Part shown: piece by piece, positions 17,004-26,029 of the stretch | Layout of the letters: every line of letters begins with the position of its first letter | Position numbering within the stretch: position 1 is the first letter of the stretch | Assembly (NCBI GenBank): GCA_937132085.1 | Contig: CAKZNV010000202.1 | Span: 1 to 61,955, forward strand | Origin: an uncultured Rubritalea sp. | GTDB taxonomy: Bacteria; Verrucomicrobiota; Verrucomicrobiia; Verrucomicrobiales; Akkermansiaceae | Length of the DNA: 61,955 bases | Reading direction: 5' to 3' | The notes under the pieces: model-generated | The model's database searches: none | What the model saw: the letters and a program-made list of their open reading frames with translations, nothing else | What the model was told of the DNA's origin: nothing | Translations under genes and position numbers: made by a program

Positions 17004-18560
17004 ATGTCGACCAAACTACCAGAACTGAGGGCGAGGATGCACACGGTGCCTCTGAAGCCTGGCGTCTATATCATGCGAGACCGTCTGGGACACGTGATCT
17101 ATGTGGGCAAGGCGAAGGTGCTGAGGAAGCGGCTGGGTTCGTATTTCATGCCGTCTAGGAAGAAGCGTGCGGATGTGAAAACACGTGCGTTGATTGATTC
17201 TATTTGGGACTTCGAGACGCATACTGTTAGAAATGAAGAAGAGGCTCTTATTTTAGAATCTAAGTTGATTAAGCAATATCGACCTCGCTATAATATAGCG
17301 CTGAAGGATGATAAGAGGTTCTATCTGGTGAGAGTGGATCTGGCAGCCGAGTATCCTATTTTCGAGCTGACTCGGATTAAGAAGAGCGATAAATATAAAT
17401 ACTTTGGGCCGTTCGTGCATGCGCAGGCTCTGATCGCTACGCTGAACTGGCTGAATAAAGAATTTGGCCTCTGGGTAAGACCGCCTAAGAGTGAGGGAGA
17501 GTCTGGATATCTAGAGGTGGGTGAGGTGCTGAATAGAGCGTATGGTGAGGAATTTGTTGGCGAGGTTTCGGCTGATGATTATCGGATGCGAGTGCAGGAA
17601 GCTTGTTCGTTATTGTCAGGAAAAGGACGTAGGGACAAGATTAGCCAGCTAAAGGAAGACATGTCGCAAGCGTCTGTGGATATGGATTTTGAACGTGCTG
17701 CTGGGCTGAGAGACATTATTGAGAATCTGGAGAAAACGACGAGTCCAGCGAGGCAGTTTGCTTACGGAAAGGCGATCCCTACGACGGTGATTCCGACTGA
17801 GGATTTGGCATCACTGGGGGAATATCTGCATCTAGATGGGCCTCCGAAGGTGATGGAGTGTTTTGATATTTCTAATGTTTCATCGACCCATATTGTGGCG
17901 TCGATGGTGCGATTTTTAGGAGGAGTTCCGGACAATGCGAACTATCGTAGATATCGGATTAAAACAGTTGAGGGGCAGGATGACTTTGCATCGATGGCTG
18001 AGGTGGTGAGGCGAAGGTATGCGAGAATTATTGCGGAAAATCTAAGGGCTAATCCAGAGGTTGAGCATTCTCAGCAGAATTTGACTGAGTTGCTTTATGA
18101 TCTACGTAAGCAGGGAAAGAGTCCGTTGTTTCTGCCGGATCTAGTGATCGTGGATGGTGGTAAAGGTCAGCTCTCGGCGGCACATGCTGAGCTGGTGAAG
18201 CTAGGCTTGCATGATCTGCCAGTGATCGGTCTGGCGAAGCAGAGAGAAGAGATCTTTTTCCCCGGTGAGAGTGAGCCATTAACGATCGATCACGGTGAAG
18301 GTGCATTGAAACTGATGCAGCGAATCCGAGATGAAGCCCACCGCTATGCGAATCTCTATAACGAGTTATTGCTGAGTAAGCGGATGAAGGAAAGTCTGCT
18401 AGATGACTGTCCGGGAATGACAGCAGCTAGGAAGAAGGCCTTGCTGACGAAGTTCGGTTCTATTGCTAAAATGAAGAAGGCCACGCTTAAGGAGATTCAA
18501 GCGACTTCGAGTATTGGGCCACTGACTGCGGAGAAGATCTTCGATTTTTTACATAGTTAG
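17004..18560 (+). CDS. uvrC: UvrC excinuclease subunit, short form without the Cys cluster
   Basis: UvrC makes both incisions around bulky DNA lesions together with UvrAB. An N-terminal GIY-YIG nuclease domain (GVYIMRD...VIYVGKA, about 19-37) is followed by a UVR-type helix pair (about 210-240). The RNase-H-like 5' nuclease domain has ECFDISN, LVIVDGGKGQLSAA and RDEAHRYA with the expected Asp and His residues. A terminal helix-hairpin-helix is present (CPGMTAARKKALLTKFGS). It is about 518 residues against about 600 for typical UvrC. After YFGPFVHAQALIATL, the conserved four-Cys segment (FxLRxC...RPCL...C...C) is replaced by FGLWVRPPKSEG with no Cys. Only three Cys occur in the protein. Confidence 0.93.
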   Translation: MSTKLPELRARMHTVPLKPGVYIMRDRLGHVIYVGKAKVLRKRLGSYFMPSRKKRADVKTRALIDSIWDFETHTVRNEEEALILESKLIKQYRPRYNIALKDDKRFYLVRVDLAAEYPIFELTRIKKSDKYKYFGPFVHAQALIATLNWLNKEFGLWVRPPKSEGESGYLEVGEVLNRAYGEEFVGEVSADDYRMRVQEACSLLSGKGRRDKISQLKEDMSQASVDMDFERAAGLRDIIENLEKTTSPARQFAYGKAIPTTVIPTEDLASLGEYLHLDGPPKVMECFDISNVSSTHIVASMVRFLGGVPDNANYRRYRIKTVEGQDDFASMAEVVRRRYARIIAENLRANPEVEHSQQNLTELLYDLRKQGKSPLFLPDLVIVDGGKGQLSAAHAELVKLGLHDLPVIGLAKQREEIFFPGESEPLTIDHGEGALKLMQRIRDEAHRYANLYNELLLSKRMKESLLDDCPGMTAARKKALLTKFGSIAKMKKATLKEIQATSSIGPLTAEKIFDFLHS

Positions 18561-18881
18561 GGGGATTCCGAGATTCCGCTGTGCCTTCAGCACAGTCTCG
18601 GGTTGGTGAGTATTCCATGGACTGAAGTCCATGGCTTTGCACCCGTGCTCCCTTCAGGAGCGAAAAGCATTTGTTGCGAATTGTCCATGGGTTGTGAAGA
18701 TTTAATAGCGATCTAATGACGAAGATTGAGGTGGATATTCAACTGAATGCTCTAGGATCCTAGCTATTCTATATATGCAAAAATCTCCTGAATGGAGAAC
18801 ATGTGCAAAGCCTAGGACTTCAGTCTAGGTTAACTCCCCACCCACAGATACCGTGCTGAAGGCACGGAGGAACTCATTAGT
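18561..18881. repeat. Cluster of six small hairpins with CTTCAG/CTGAAG cores
   Basis: Non-coding stretch after uvrC. Palindromes lie at 18579-18595 (CTGTGC..GCACAG), 18615-18634 (CCATGGACT..AGTCCATGG), 18647-18661 (GCTCC..GGAGC), 18784-18798 (TCTCC..GGAGA), 18811-18829 (CCTAGGACT..AGTCTAGG) and 18851-18867 (CCGTGC..GCACGG). Stem sequences differ, yet nearly all loops are TTCA or TGAA, in either orientation. This looks like an expanded REP-like family. No gene is seen here. Confidence 0.8.
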
Positions 18882-19658
18882 TCAAGTTGATTCAGAGAAA
18901 ACCACGCCTCCATCTTCGATCTTCCACTTTAAACCACAACGCCCGCATATTAAGTCTAGAGCTTCGGCCATGCTCATCCGCTTAATGACTAATGCTCCTG
19001 GCTTTCTATTCCCGAACTTAGCGTAGTCTTGCTTGCTTCTACTGGTAAGACTCTTCACTGGTTTAGTTGTGGCCCAATCAACGTCTCTGTATCGAAGCCG
19101 CAACATATCTATAGCTTGTTGGAAGCTGATATCCTCTGTGAATTCTAAGTGCCCAAGCTGGTAGGCATGAAGTCTTATTAGAAGAATTTTGTTGTGATCA
19201 GGCAACTCGGGAGCAGGTTCTGTTTCTGGAGTTTTATTAAACCAGATCGCCCCATGTTTAACTTCCCAAGTGAGTTTACTACCTTTGCAGATTTGATTTA
19301 AAGCTTCTGCTAATGAAACATTTTTAAACTTTAATGCTCCGAAATGAATATGAGAAAATTGTGAGAGGTCTTGTTGTTGTGGTGGGTTTTGAGGCTTTGT
19401 GTAGGGAGTGGTATCTAATTCTCTGGCTCTCAACTTAAGAATATTTATTGCTTGGTTGAACGTGGTGTCTTTTGTGAATTCGACATTCTTCAAGTGGATG
19501 CTCTCAAGCTTAAACCATATCTGCTGGTCATCTTTTGAAAGAGAGGGAGTTTCTGTTTCAGTCTTTGTTCCAGCCTCTGGCTGCGGTGATTTACAGCTAC
19601 TAAATAAGATACAAGCTAGAGCTAGTATAGGTAGAAATTTAAGCAAAAAAGAAGACAT
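18882..19658 (-). CDS. Lipoprotein with two repeated STN-like domains
   Basis: The 258-residue protein carries a lipoprotein signal (LFSSC, Cys about 22). Two homologous halves of about 90 residues follow. Each runs: short strand, (V/L)EFT(K/E)D-x-x-(F)-(N/Q)QAI-x-x-L(K/R)LR, an insert, then a strand plus MS/VSLAEAL-x-x-IC, and LKWKIEDGGVVF or LTWEVKHGAIWF at the end. This matches the secretin/TonB short N-terminal (STN) fold found in many verrucomicrobial exported proteins. It probably acts as a periplasmic protein-interaction module, but no secretin follows. The start codon lies inside a small hairpin (19656-19676), and a TATAAAT box sits only a few bases upstream. Confidence 0.72.
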   Translation of the reverse strand: MSSFLLKFLPILALACILFSSCKSPQPEAGTKTETETPSLSKDDQQIWFKLESIHLKNVEFTKDTTFNQAINILKLRARELDTTPYTKPQNPPQQQDLSQFSHIHFGALKFKNVSLAEALNQICKGSKLTWEVKHGAIWFNKTPETEPAPELPDHNKILLIRLHAYQLGHLEFTEDISFQQAIDMLRLRYRDVDWATTKPVKSLTSRSKQDYAKFGNRKPGALVIKRMSMAEALDLICGRCGLKWKIEDGGVVFSEST

Positions 19659-19676
19659 GCCTATTTATACGGCATG
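19656..19676 (-). promoter_or_regulatory. Hairpin covering the lipoprotein start codon
   Basis: On the minus strand, CATGCC and GGCATG arms flank a 9-nt AT-rich loop; the second arm contains the start ATG. The loop includes TATAAAT, a good -10 box placed so close to the ATG that the transcript could be nearly leaderless. The two readings, hairpin or -10 box, are alternatives. Confidence 0.4.
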
Positions 19677-19710
19677 CCTTGCTAAAAGTTAAGAGATTAA
19701 AAATTGGGGA

Positions 19711-19857
19711 CTATCGCTTGCTCGCACGGACTGCTGTGTTTTCGACACCTTGGCCGAGTCTCTGAACGTCTTCACCTACGCCTCTGATGGTTGCGCATGA
19801 TGAGAAAGAAACGATTGTTAGGGCGGCTCCTACGATGGATAAAATTAGTTTAGACAT
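19711..19857 (-). CDS. Entericidin-like small lipoprotein
   Basis: This 48-residue protein has a hydrophobic signal and the lipobox FSSC (Cys21), followed by ATIRGVGEDVQRLGQGVENT. That matches the entericidin EcnA/EcnB family pattern (C-N/A-T-x-x-G-x-G-x-D-x-x-x-x-G). Entericidins are tiny cell-envelope lipoproteins linked to stationary-phase lysis in enterobacteria; in other phyla their role is unknown. It lies 52 bases upstream of the STN lipoprotein on the same strand. It is too short for usual ORF cut-offs. Confidence 0.8.
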   Translation of the reverse strand: MSKLILSIVGAALTIVSFSSCATIRGVGEDVQRLGQGVENTAVRASKR

Positions 19858-19949
19858 GTTTATATTTTAGCTCGAAATCGTGATATGTAAAGGACTTATC
19901 AGCTGAAATATGGGCTTGGATAGTGTCATAAATCTTCTAAAGTGGATGT

Positions 19950-20459
19950 ATGGCGATAGAGACTTATGAGGGCATCAGCCCAAAGATCAATGATAGTGCC
20001 TTCGTGGCAGGAAGTGCGGATGTGATAGGTAGAGTGACTCTGGGAGATGAGTCTAGTGTGTGGTATAATTCTACGCTACGTGGCGATATCAATGAGATCG
20101 TCGTGGGCCCAAAATCGAACGTTCAGGACAATGCTGTGCTGCATTTATCTGATGACTATGGAGTCTATTTGGGTGAGCTGGTGACGATTGGCCACAGCGC
20201 TATTGTTCATGCTGCGACTGTGAAAGATGAAGTTTTAGTGGGAATGGGTGCATGTATTCTGGATGGCGCTGTGATCGGTGAAAGGTCCATTATTGGGGCG
20301 CAGGCACTCGTCACAGGTGGGATGGTGATTCCTCCTGGATCGCTTGTCCTAGGTAGCCCAGCTCGTGTGGTGAAGACTCTCGATCTCAAGACTCAAAGCG
20401 ATATTAAGAAGTGGGCAGAGAAGTATGTGATTCAGTCTAGAAAATACCTAAATAGATAG
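19950..20459 (+). CDS. Gamma-class carbonic anhydrase family protein
   Basis: This left-handed beta-helix protein of 169 residues belongs to the gamma-CA/YrdA/PaaY group. Hexapeptide repeats run from about residue 15 to 140. The metal ligands His65, His82 and His87 fall in the family pattern, with the last two five residues apart as in archaeal Cam. It may hydrate CO2 or act as a thioesterase-like or structural homologue; the acidic loop needed for high activity in Cam is not evident. It stands alone between a divergent lipoprotein gene and the DUF1549/1553 gene. Confidence 0.9.
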   Translation: MAIETYEGISPKINDSAFVAGSADVIGRVTLGDESSVWYNSTLRGDINEIVVGPKSNVQDNAVLHLSDDYGVYLGELVTIGHSAIVHAATVKDEVLVGMGACILDGAVIGERSIIGAQALVTGGMVIPPGSLVLGSPARVVKTLDLKTQSDIKKWAEKYVIQSRKYLNR

Positions 20460-20557
20460 ATAATACAAATTATGATAGTTTTCGTCATGATTTGTCGTAT
20501 CTTAAGAGTTAGCCATTTTGCACAATTTAGTGCCGGCTGCTCTTAACATTTAGGATC

Positions 20558-23500
20558 ATGAAGAAAACCAAGTATATATTATGCACACTGACAGCTATCT
20601 CTCTAGCGTCTTGTTCAGAGAAGAATGCTGATGAGTCATCGGCTCAGCAAGAAACCGCGATTGAGGATGCTCCCAAGGCGCTCGCACATGTGTCGGTTAT
20701 TCCTGAGGGGCAACTTTCTTTTAATGAGCATATTCAGCCGATACTTTCAGCTTCTTGTTATCACTGTCATGGACCGGACTCTGGGTCTAGATTTCCAGAA
20801 GATGAGCCGCTTCGTCTAGATAATGAAGAAGGAACATTTGCGGTAAGAGAGAGTGGGAAACCTGTGATTATCAAGGGTGATCCTGACAATTCTTACCTGC
20901 TTCAGCTGATGGAGTCTACTGATAAGGATAAGGTGATGCCGCCAGATCCTTCTAAGAGTGTGCATGGCAAGGTGATGGATCCTGCGGAGATCGCATTGAT
21001 ACGTCGCTGGATCAAAGAGGGTGCTGTTTACGAAGATCACTGGGCGTATATATCGCCTAAAAAATCAGATGCACCAGAGGTGAAGCAAAAGGACTGGGTA
21101 AGAAATCCAGTGGATGCATTTGTCTTAAAGAAGCTAGAAAATGCCGGGCTCAAGCCTAATGCTGATGAGGACAAAGCGAGGTTGCTTCGACGCTTGAATT
21201 TTGACTTAGTTGGCTTGCCTCCTACACCAGCAGAGATCGATGCCTTCGTGTCGGATACTCGCGATTTTGAGGTAGTTTATGAAGAAAAAGTAGATGCACT
21301 TTTACAAACTGATGCCTATGCTGAGCACTTTTCTCGTCATTGGTTAGATGTTGCTCGTTATGCAGATACGCACGGGATTCACATTGATAATTATCGTTCT
21401 ATCTGGCCTTACAGAGACTGGGTGATCAATGCGTTTAAGGAGAATATGCCTTTCGATAAGTTCACCGAAGAACAGATAGCTGGAGATATGATGCCTAATG
21501 CGACGCTGGAGCAGAAGATCGCTTCTGGCTTTCAGCGTTGTCTGCCTACTACCGGAGAAGGTGGCGCTATCGCCGCTGAATATGAAGCTGTGTATGCTCA
21601 AGATAGAGTGAATACCACCTCTGCTGCCTGGCTAGGTCTGACGGCTGGATGTGCTGCTTGCCACGATCATAAATTTGATGCGATTTCTACTAAAGAGAAC
21701 TATCAGCTAACCGCGTTTTTTAGAAACACGACGATGTCGGCGCTCGATAGGAATAATGCAAATCATCCTCCTAACATTCTTGTAGCGTCTGCTTCTGACA
21801 GAGAAGAGATGAAGCAGTTAGATGCTGCAATAGCAAAGCAAGGGACCAAAATTAAGGCGCACTATAAATCTAATGAACCAGCATTCCAAGCATGGCTGAA
21901 ACAGTCTGGAGATACGGCTAAGAACGAAGATGTTGTTTTGAAAGGAATCGTCGCTCACTTACCACTCAGCGATAAAACGAAGGGAGTGAATCATCCTGTG
22001 TTTAGGAGTTCTGCTCCGTTGACTTGGGGCAAAGGCTTCGAGAAAGATGCGGTTCACTTCACAGGAGGAACAGTGATTGATCTGGGGAATACGGGTGATT
22101 TTGAGCGTAACCAAGGATTCAGTTATGGAGCTTGGGTGAAGTCTCCGGGAAATATCTCTGCGGGAATTATCGCTAAGATGGACACTAAAGCGTCGCACCG
22201 TGGTTACGATTTATGGGCTGAGCAAGGTAAGCTAGCAGTTCACTTGATTCACCATTGGCCGCAGAATTATATCAAGGTCACGACCAAGAATAAGTTTAAG
22301 CCTAATGCCTGGATGCATGTGATGGTGACCTATGATGGATCTAATAAGCCAGGAGGAATCAAAGTCTATATTGATGGTAAATCTCAAGCGATGAATACCA
22401 ATGAGAGTAAGCTGACCGAAACAATCAAGACGACAGCTCCTCTGCTCCTGGGGTCTAGATATGGAAATCAACCATTTCATAATGGCTACCTTCAGAACTT
22501 CCAAATGTATGATAGAGCGATCAGTGCTAAAGAGGTTCTGAGCTTATCTGGAGCTAAAAAGGGTGCGAGATTGCGAGCATTGGCAGCTAAAGGTAAGAAG
22601 CAGATGAATGCTGCTAGAGACTACTATTTCACGATCGTTGACCTGAAGAGTTCTGGATTGATCGCTGGTAACGAAGCGAATCAAGCGAAGAAAACGGTGA
22701 TCGAAAACCGTGGAGTGCGGACTCTAGTCATGCAGGAAAAGATGAACTCTAAACCGACTGCGCATATTCTAATTCGTGGTGACTATTCCGTGAAAGATGA
22801 AGAAGTGCTTAGCCCTGGTGTGCCAGCGTCTCTCCCTCCTATGACCGAGGATATGCCTAACAATAGACTCGGTTTAGCCATGTGGCTCACTGATCCCAAG
22901 AACCCACTTCCAGCCAGAGTGACTGTGAATCGTTATTGGTATTATTTCTTCGGAACGGGAATCGTAGATACAAATGCAGACTTCGGAGTGATGGGTTCAC
23001 GTCCTACGCATCCTAAGCTTCTAGATTGGCTAGCGGCTGATTTCGTGGAGCAAAAGTGGGATATGCATAAGATGATTAAGAACATCGTGATGTCATCGAC
23101 TTATCGACAAAGCTCTGTGATCAGTAAGGAAAAACTAGCGGTTGATCCGCTAAATACTCTGCTAAGTCGAGGTCCGCGGTATAGACTTTCTGCGGAAGAA
23201 ATTAGGGATCTAGCTCTGAGCGCCTCTGGACTGATGACTACTAAAGTGGGAGGGCCGTCAGTGAAGCCTTATATGCCCGATAATGTCTGGTCATCAGTAG
23301 CGATGACGAGCTCTAACACGAAAAAGTATGTCCAAGATAAAGGAGATAAACTCTATCGTAGATCGATGTATACGTTCCTCAAGCGGACTGCGGTGCATCC
23401 TTCTATGGAGATTCTGAACTCTCCTGCACGAGCTGAATCATGTGTGCAACGAGATCTAACAAACACACCGCTACAAGCATTTGTGATCATGAATGATCCG

Positions 23501-23806
23501 CAGTTTGTAGAAAGTTCACGTCAGTTGGCTGCTCTTGCTTTAGCCAATAGTAAATCTTCTAAGGATAGGGTGAACTTCATCTCGATGAGGTTACTCTCCA
23601 GAGAGATGCAAGCTGATGAACTAAAGATTATTGCAGATACTTTGGAGCAGGTGCAGACGAAATTTAAGGCCAAACCAGAGGCTGCTAAGCAACTCATTTC
23701 AGTGGGTGAGTCGATAGCTCCTGCGGCACTCGATCCAGTAGAACTGGCAAGCTGGACAGTCATTGCGAACCAAATAATGAACATGGACGAAGTCCTCAAC
23801 AAATAG
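20558..23806 (+). CDS. Planctomycete-type cytochrome C / DUF1549 / LamG / DUF1553 protein
   Basis: This 1,082-residue exported lipoprotein (LASC, Cys19) is of the PSD1 and PSC1 class typical of Planctomycetes and Verrucomicrobiota. The order is: a PSC1 domain with a haem-c motif CYHCH (Cys67, Cys70, His71); DUF1549 (about 175-370) closing with a second CxxCH (GCAACHDHKFDAI); a LamG concanavalin-like domain (about 465-650, with AHLPLSD, FSYGAWVKSPG and DGYL-type motifs); and DUF1553 (about 750-1010, NRLGLAMWLTDPKNPL...). The pair with DUF1501 directly downstream is a conserved two-gene unit of unknown biochemical role, proposed to handle complex glycans or redox chemistry at the envelope. Confidence 0.9.
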   Translation: MKKTKYILCTLTAISLASCSEKNADESSAQQETAIEDAPKALAHVSVIPEGQLSFNEHIQPILSASCYHCHGPDSGSRFPEDEPLRLDNEEGTFAVRESGKPVIIKGDPDNSYLLQLMESTDKDKVMPPDPSKSVHGKVMDPAEIALIRRWIKEGAVYEDHWAYISPKKSDAPEVKQKDWVRNPVDAFVLKKLENAGLKPNADEDKARLLRRLNFDLVGLPPTPAEIDAFVSDTRDFEVVYEEKVDALLQTDAYAEHFSRHWLDVARYADTHGIHIDNYRSIWPYRDWVINAFKENMPFDKFTEEQIAGDMMPNATLEQKIASGFQRCLPTTGEGGAIAAEYEAVYAQDRVNTTSAAWLGLTAGCAACHDHKFDAISTKENYQLTAFFRNTTMSALDRNNANHPPNILVASASDREEMKQLDAAIAKQGTKIKAHYKSNEPAFQAWLKQSGDTAKNEDVVLKGIVAHLPLSDKTKGVNHPVFRSSAPLTWGKGFEKDAVHFTGGTVIDLGNTGDFERNQGFSYGAWVKSPGNISAGIIAKMDTKASHRGYDLWAEQGKLAVHLIHHWPQNYIKVTTKNKFKPNAWMHVMVTYDGSNKPGGIKVYIDGKSQAMNTNESKLTETIKTTAPLLLGSRYGNQPFHNGYLQNFQMYDRAISAKEVLSLSGAKKGARLRALAAKGKKQMNAARDYYFTIVDLKSSGLIAGNEANQAKKTVIENRGVRTLVMQEKMNSKPTAHILIRGDYSVKDEEVLSPGVPASLPPMTEDMPNNRLGLAMWLTDPKNPLPARVTVNRYWYYFFGTGIVDTNADFGVMGSRPTHPKLLDWLAADFVEQKWDMHKMIKNIVMSSTYRQSSVISKEKLAVDPLNTLLSRGPRYRLSAEEIRDLALSASGLMTTKVGGPSVKPYMPDNVWSSVAMTSSNTKKYVQDKGDKLYRRSMYTFLKRTAVHPSMEILNSPARAESCVQRDLTNTPLQAFVIMNDPQFVESSRQLAALALANSKSSKDRVNFISMRLLSREMQADELKIIADTLEQVQTKFKAKPEAAKQLISVGESIAPAALDPVELASWTVIANQIMNMDEVLNK

Positions 23807-23810
23807 AGTT

Positions 23811-25316
23811 ATGAATTTCACAGACATATTTAAAGGAGTAGATTTACAGAATAAAGCGGTAAGTCGTAGACAATTCTTCAGGCAAAATGCGATGGGTCTA
23901 GGCGCTGCAGCATTGGCATCGATGATTCCTAAAGAGCTGATGGCAGCTGGTGGCGGCATGATTCCGGGGCTGCCGCATTTTGCCCCTAAGGCGAAACGTG
24001 TGATCTATATCTCGCTTATTGGTGCTCCTTCACAGTTCGAGACATTCGATTACAAGCCGAACCTTAAGAAGGAATTTAAGAAGAACATCAAAGACTATTT
24101 GGTGGCATCTGGTCAGAGATTGACGGGGATGACTGCCAGTCAAGGGTCGTTCCCAGTAGCTCCATCGTTTGTGGATTTCAAGCAACACGGTGAGTCTGGC
24201 ATGTGGGTCTCAGACCTGCTGCCGCATACAGCGAAAGTGGCTGATGATATCTGTCTGATCAAGTCAATGCACACAGATGCGATCAATCATGAACCTGCGA
24301 ATCAGCTCATCTACACGGGGAACATGCAGAGTGGTAAGGCATCGATGGGCTCATGGCTGTCTTATGGTCTTGGTTCACTCAATGAAGATTTACCGACATT
24401 TTGTGTGCTGCATGCTCAACATTCTAGCCCATTCTCCAATGTGCAGGCGATCTCTAACAGACTATGGAATTCCAGCTACCTTCCCGGGAAGCACTCTGGA
24501 GTAAATTTACGCTCTTCAGGTGATCCTGTTCTCTTCCTAAAGGACGCTCCAGGTATTGACCGTGAAATGCGTAGATCGATGCTGGACGGACTCTCTGGGC
24601 TGAACCAGAAGACTCTAGAACATGTCGGTGACCCAGAAATTCAAACACGAATCCAGCAATATGAAATGGCTTACCGCATGCAGATGTCGGTGCCGGAGCT
24701 TACTGATATGAGCAAGGAATCTGAAGCTACGTATGACCTCTATGGGCCAGACTCTAAGAAGCGGGGATCATTTGCTGCCTGTGCCTTGATGGCAAGACGT
24801 CTGGCTGAGCGTGGTGTTAGATTTACGCAGATTTTCCACCGAGGCTGGGATGCTCACGGCAACCTACCTAGAGACATGAAGGCGCAGTGTGGAGATATTG
24901 ACCAAGGTTGCTACGGACTTATTCAGGATCTAAAACAACGTGGAATGTTAGAGGATACTCTGGTGATCTGCGGCGGTGAATTTGGTAGAACAGTTTACTC
25001 ACAAGGTCAGCTTACTGAAACGAACTACGGACGTGACCACCACCCAAGAGCATTCTCACTCTGGCTTGCAGGAGCAGGAGTCAAAGGAGGCACAACTTAC
25101 GGTGATACGGATGACTATTCATTTAACATCACGACACCAGATCAGAAGGTGCATGTTAGAGATCTACACGCTACTATTCTGGAGCGCTGTGGACTAGATC
25201 ATCACAGGTTATCATTTGGCTACCAAGGCCTAGAGCAAAAGCTCACAGGAGTAGAGCCAGCAAGAGTGGTCACGGATATTCTAAAATCCAGTGATTATAA
25301 AAACAAGCTGCACTAA
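23811..25316 (+). CDS. Tat-exported DUF1501 protein
   Basis: The 501-residue protein starts with a twin-arginine signal (SRRQFFRQNAMGLGAAALAS). It carries the DUF1501 domain, an alkaline-phosphatase/sulfatase-superfamily relative, with WDAHGNLPRDMK, LVICGGEFGRT and RDHHPRAFSLWLAGAGVKGG as metal-site-like motifs. It starts four bases after the DUF1549/1553 gene, so the two are certainly co-expressed and likely form one exported complex, with the haem protein as partner. Hydrolase activity is predicted from the fold only. Confidence 0.92.
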   Translation: MNFTDIFKGVDLQNKAVSRRQFFRQNAMGLGAAALASMIPKELMAAGGGMIPGLPHFAPKAKRVIYISLIGAPSQFETFDYKPNLKKEFKKNIKDYLVASGQRLTGMTASQGSFPVAPSFVDFKQHGESGMWVSDLLPHTAKVADDICLIKSMHTDAINHEPANQLIYTGNMQSGKASMGSWLSYGLGSLNEDLPTFCVLHAQHSSPFSNVQAISNRLWNSSYLPGKHSGVNLRSSGDPVLFLKDAPGIDREMRRSMLDGLSGLNQKTLEHVGDPEIQTRIQQYEMAYRMQMSVPELTDMSKESEATYDLYGPDSKKRGSFAACALMARRLAERGVRFTQIFHRGWDAHGNLPRDMKAQCGDIDQGCYGLIQDLKQRGMLEDTLVICGGEFGRTVYSQGQLTETNYGRDHHPRAFSLWLAGAGVKGGTTYGDTDDYSFNITTPDQKVHVRDLHATILERCGLDHHRLSFGYQGLEQKLTGVEPARVVTDILKSSDYKNKLH

Positions 25317-25366
25317 ATATCTGCTAGGCAGTGACAGGATTTAGCGTTACTACTAGCGGCGTAGCT

Positions 25367-26014
25367 ATGACTATTCTTATTACAGCTGGGCCAACTCGAG
25401 AGCCTATTGATCCCGTCCGTTATTTATCTAACAGGTCGTCTGGGAAAATGGGCTATGCTCTCGCAGATGTGGCGGCTGGTCATGACAATAGAGTGATCCT
25501 CGTCTCTGGCCCTACAGATATCAATGTCCCAGATAATGTGGATTTCATCCCAGTGGAGACTGCTGAGGAAATGTATCTGGCGGTGGAAAAGTATATTAAC
25601 AAAGCTGATGTGGCTATTTTCGCAGCAGCAGTCGCTGACTACACTCCTGAGACTGTGGTGGATCAGAAGATCAAGAAATCTGATGATACGCTGAGCTTGA
25701 AGCTCGTCAGAACGAAGGATATTTTAGGTTCCGCTAGAGAAGTATTTGGCTTCGATGGTGTGCTGGTAGGTTTCGCCGCTGAGACTGAGAATGTGCTGCA
25801 GAATGCGAGAAAGAAGCTGCTTAAGAAGCAATGTGACTTCGTGGTTGCGAATGACGTTTCACGTAGCGATATCGGGTTTAGCTCGGATGAAAATGAAGTC
25901 ACACTCGTTTTCAAAGACCACAATGAAGCACTGAGTAAAGCCGACAAACATGAGATCGCTCATGGCATCATTCATAAAGCGAGTGATCTAAAAAATTTAA
26001 AATTAAACAACTAA
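25367..26014 (+). CDS. coaB: Phosphopantothenate-cysteine ligase, stand-alone CoaB
   Basis: CoaB joins cysteine to 4'-phosphopantothenate in coenzyme A synthesis. The 215-residue protein is only the C-terminal half of the usual CoaBC fusion. It starts at the domain signature ILITAGPTREPIDPVRYLSNRSSGKMG and includes AAAVADYTP, the KIKK segment and the FAAETE motif. The ATG at 25367 begins exactly at the domain; an upstream GTG would add 12 non-conserved residues. No coaC decarboxylase is adjacent, so it must be encoded elsewhere. The next gene follows after 15 bases, so an operon with the inositol monophosphatase is likely. Confidence 0.93.
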   Translation: MTILITAGPTREPIDPVRYLSNRSSGKMGYALADVAAGHDNRVILVSGPTDINVPDNVDFIPVETAEEMYLAVEKYINKADVAIFAAAVADYTPETVVDQKIKKSDDTLSLKLVRTKDILGSAREVFGFDGVLVGFAAETENVLQNARKKLLKKQCDFVVANDVSRSDIGFSSDENEVTLVFKDHNEALSKADKHEIAHGIIHKASDLKNLKLNN

Positions 26015-26029
26015 TAATCCATTAAACAT

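Noticed and set aside
20558-25316. New system formed by the DUF1549/1553 and DUF1501 pair
   Set aside because: This two-gene unit is widespread in Planctomycetes and Verrucomicrobiota; only its biochemical role is unknown.
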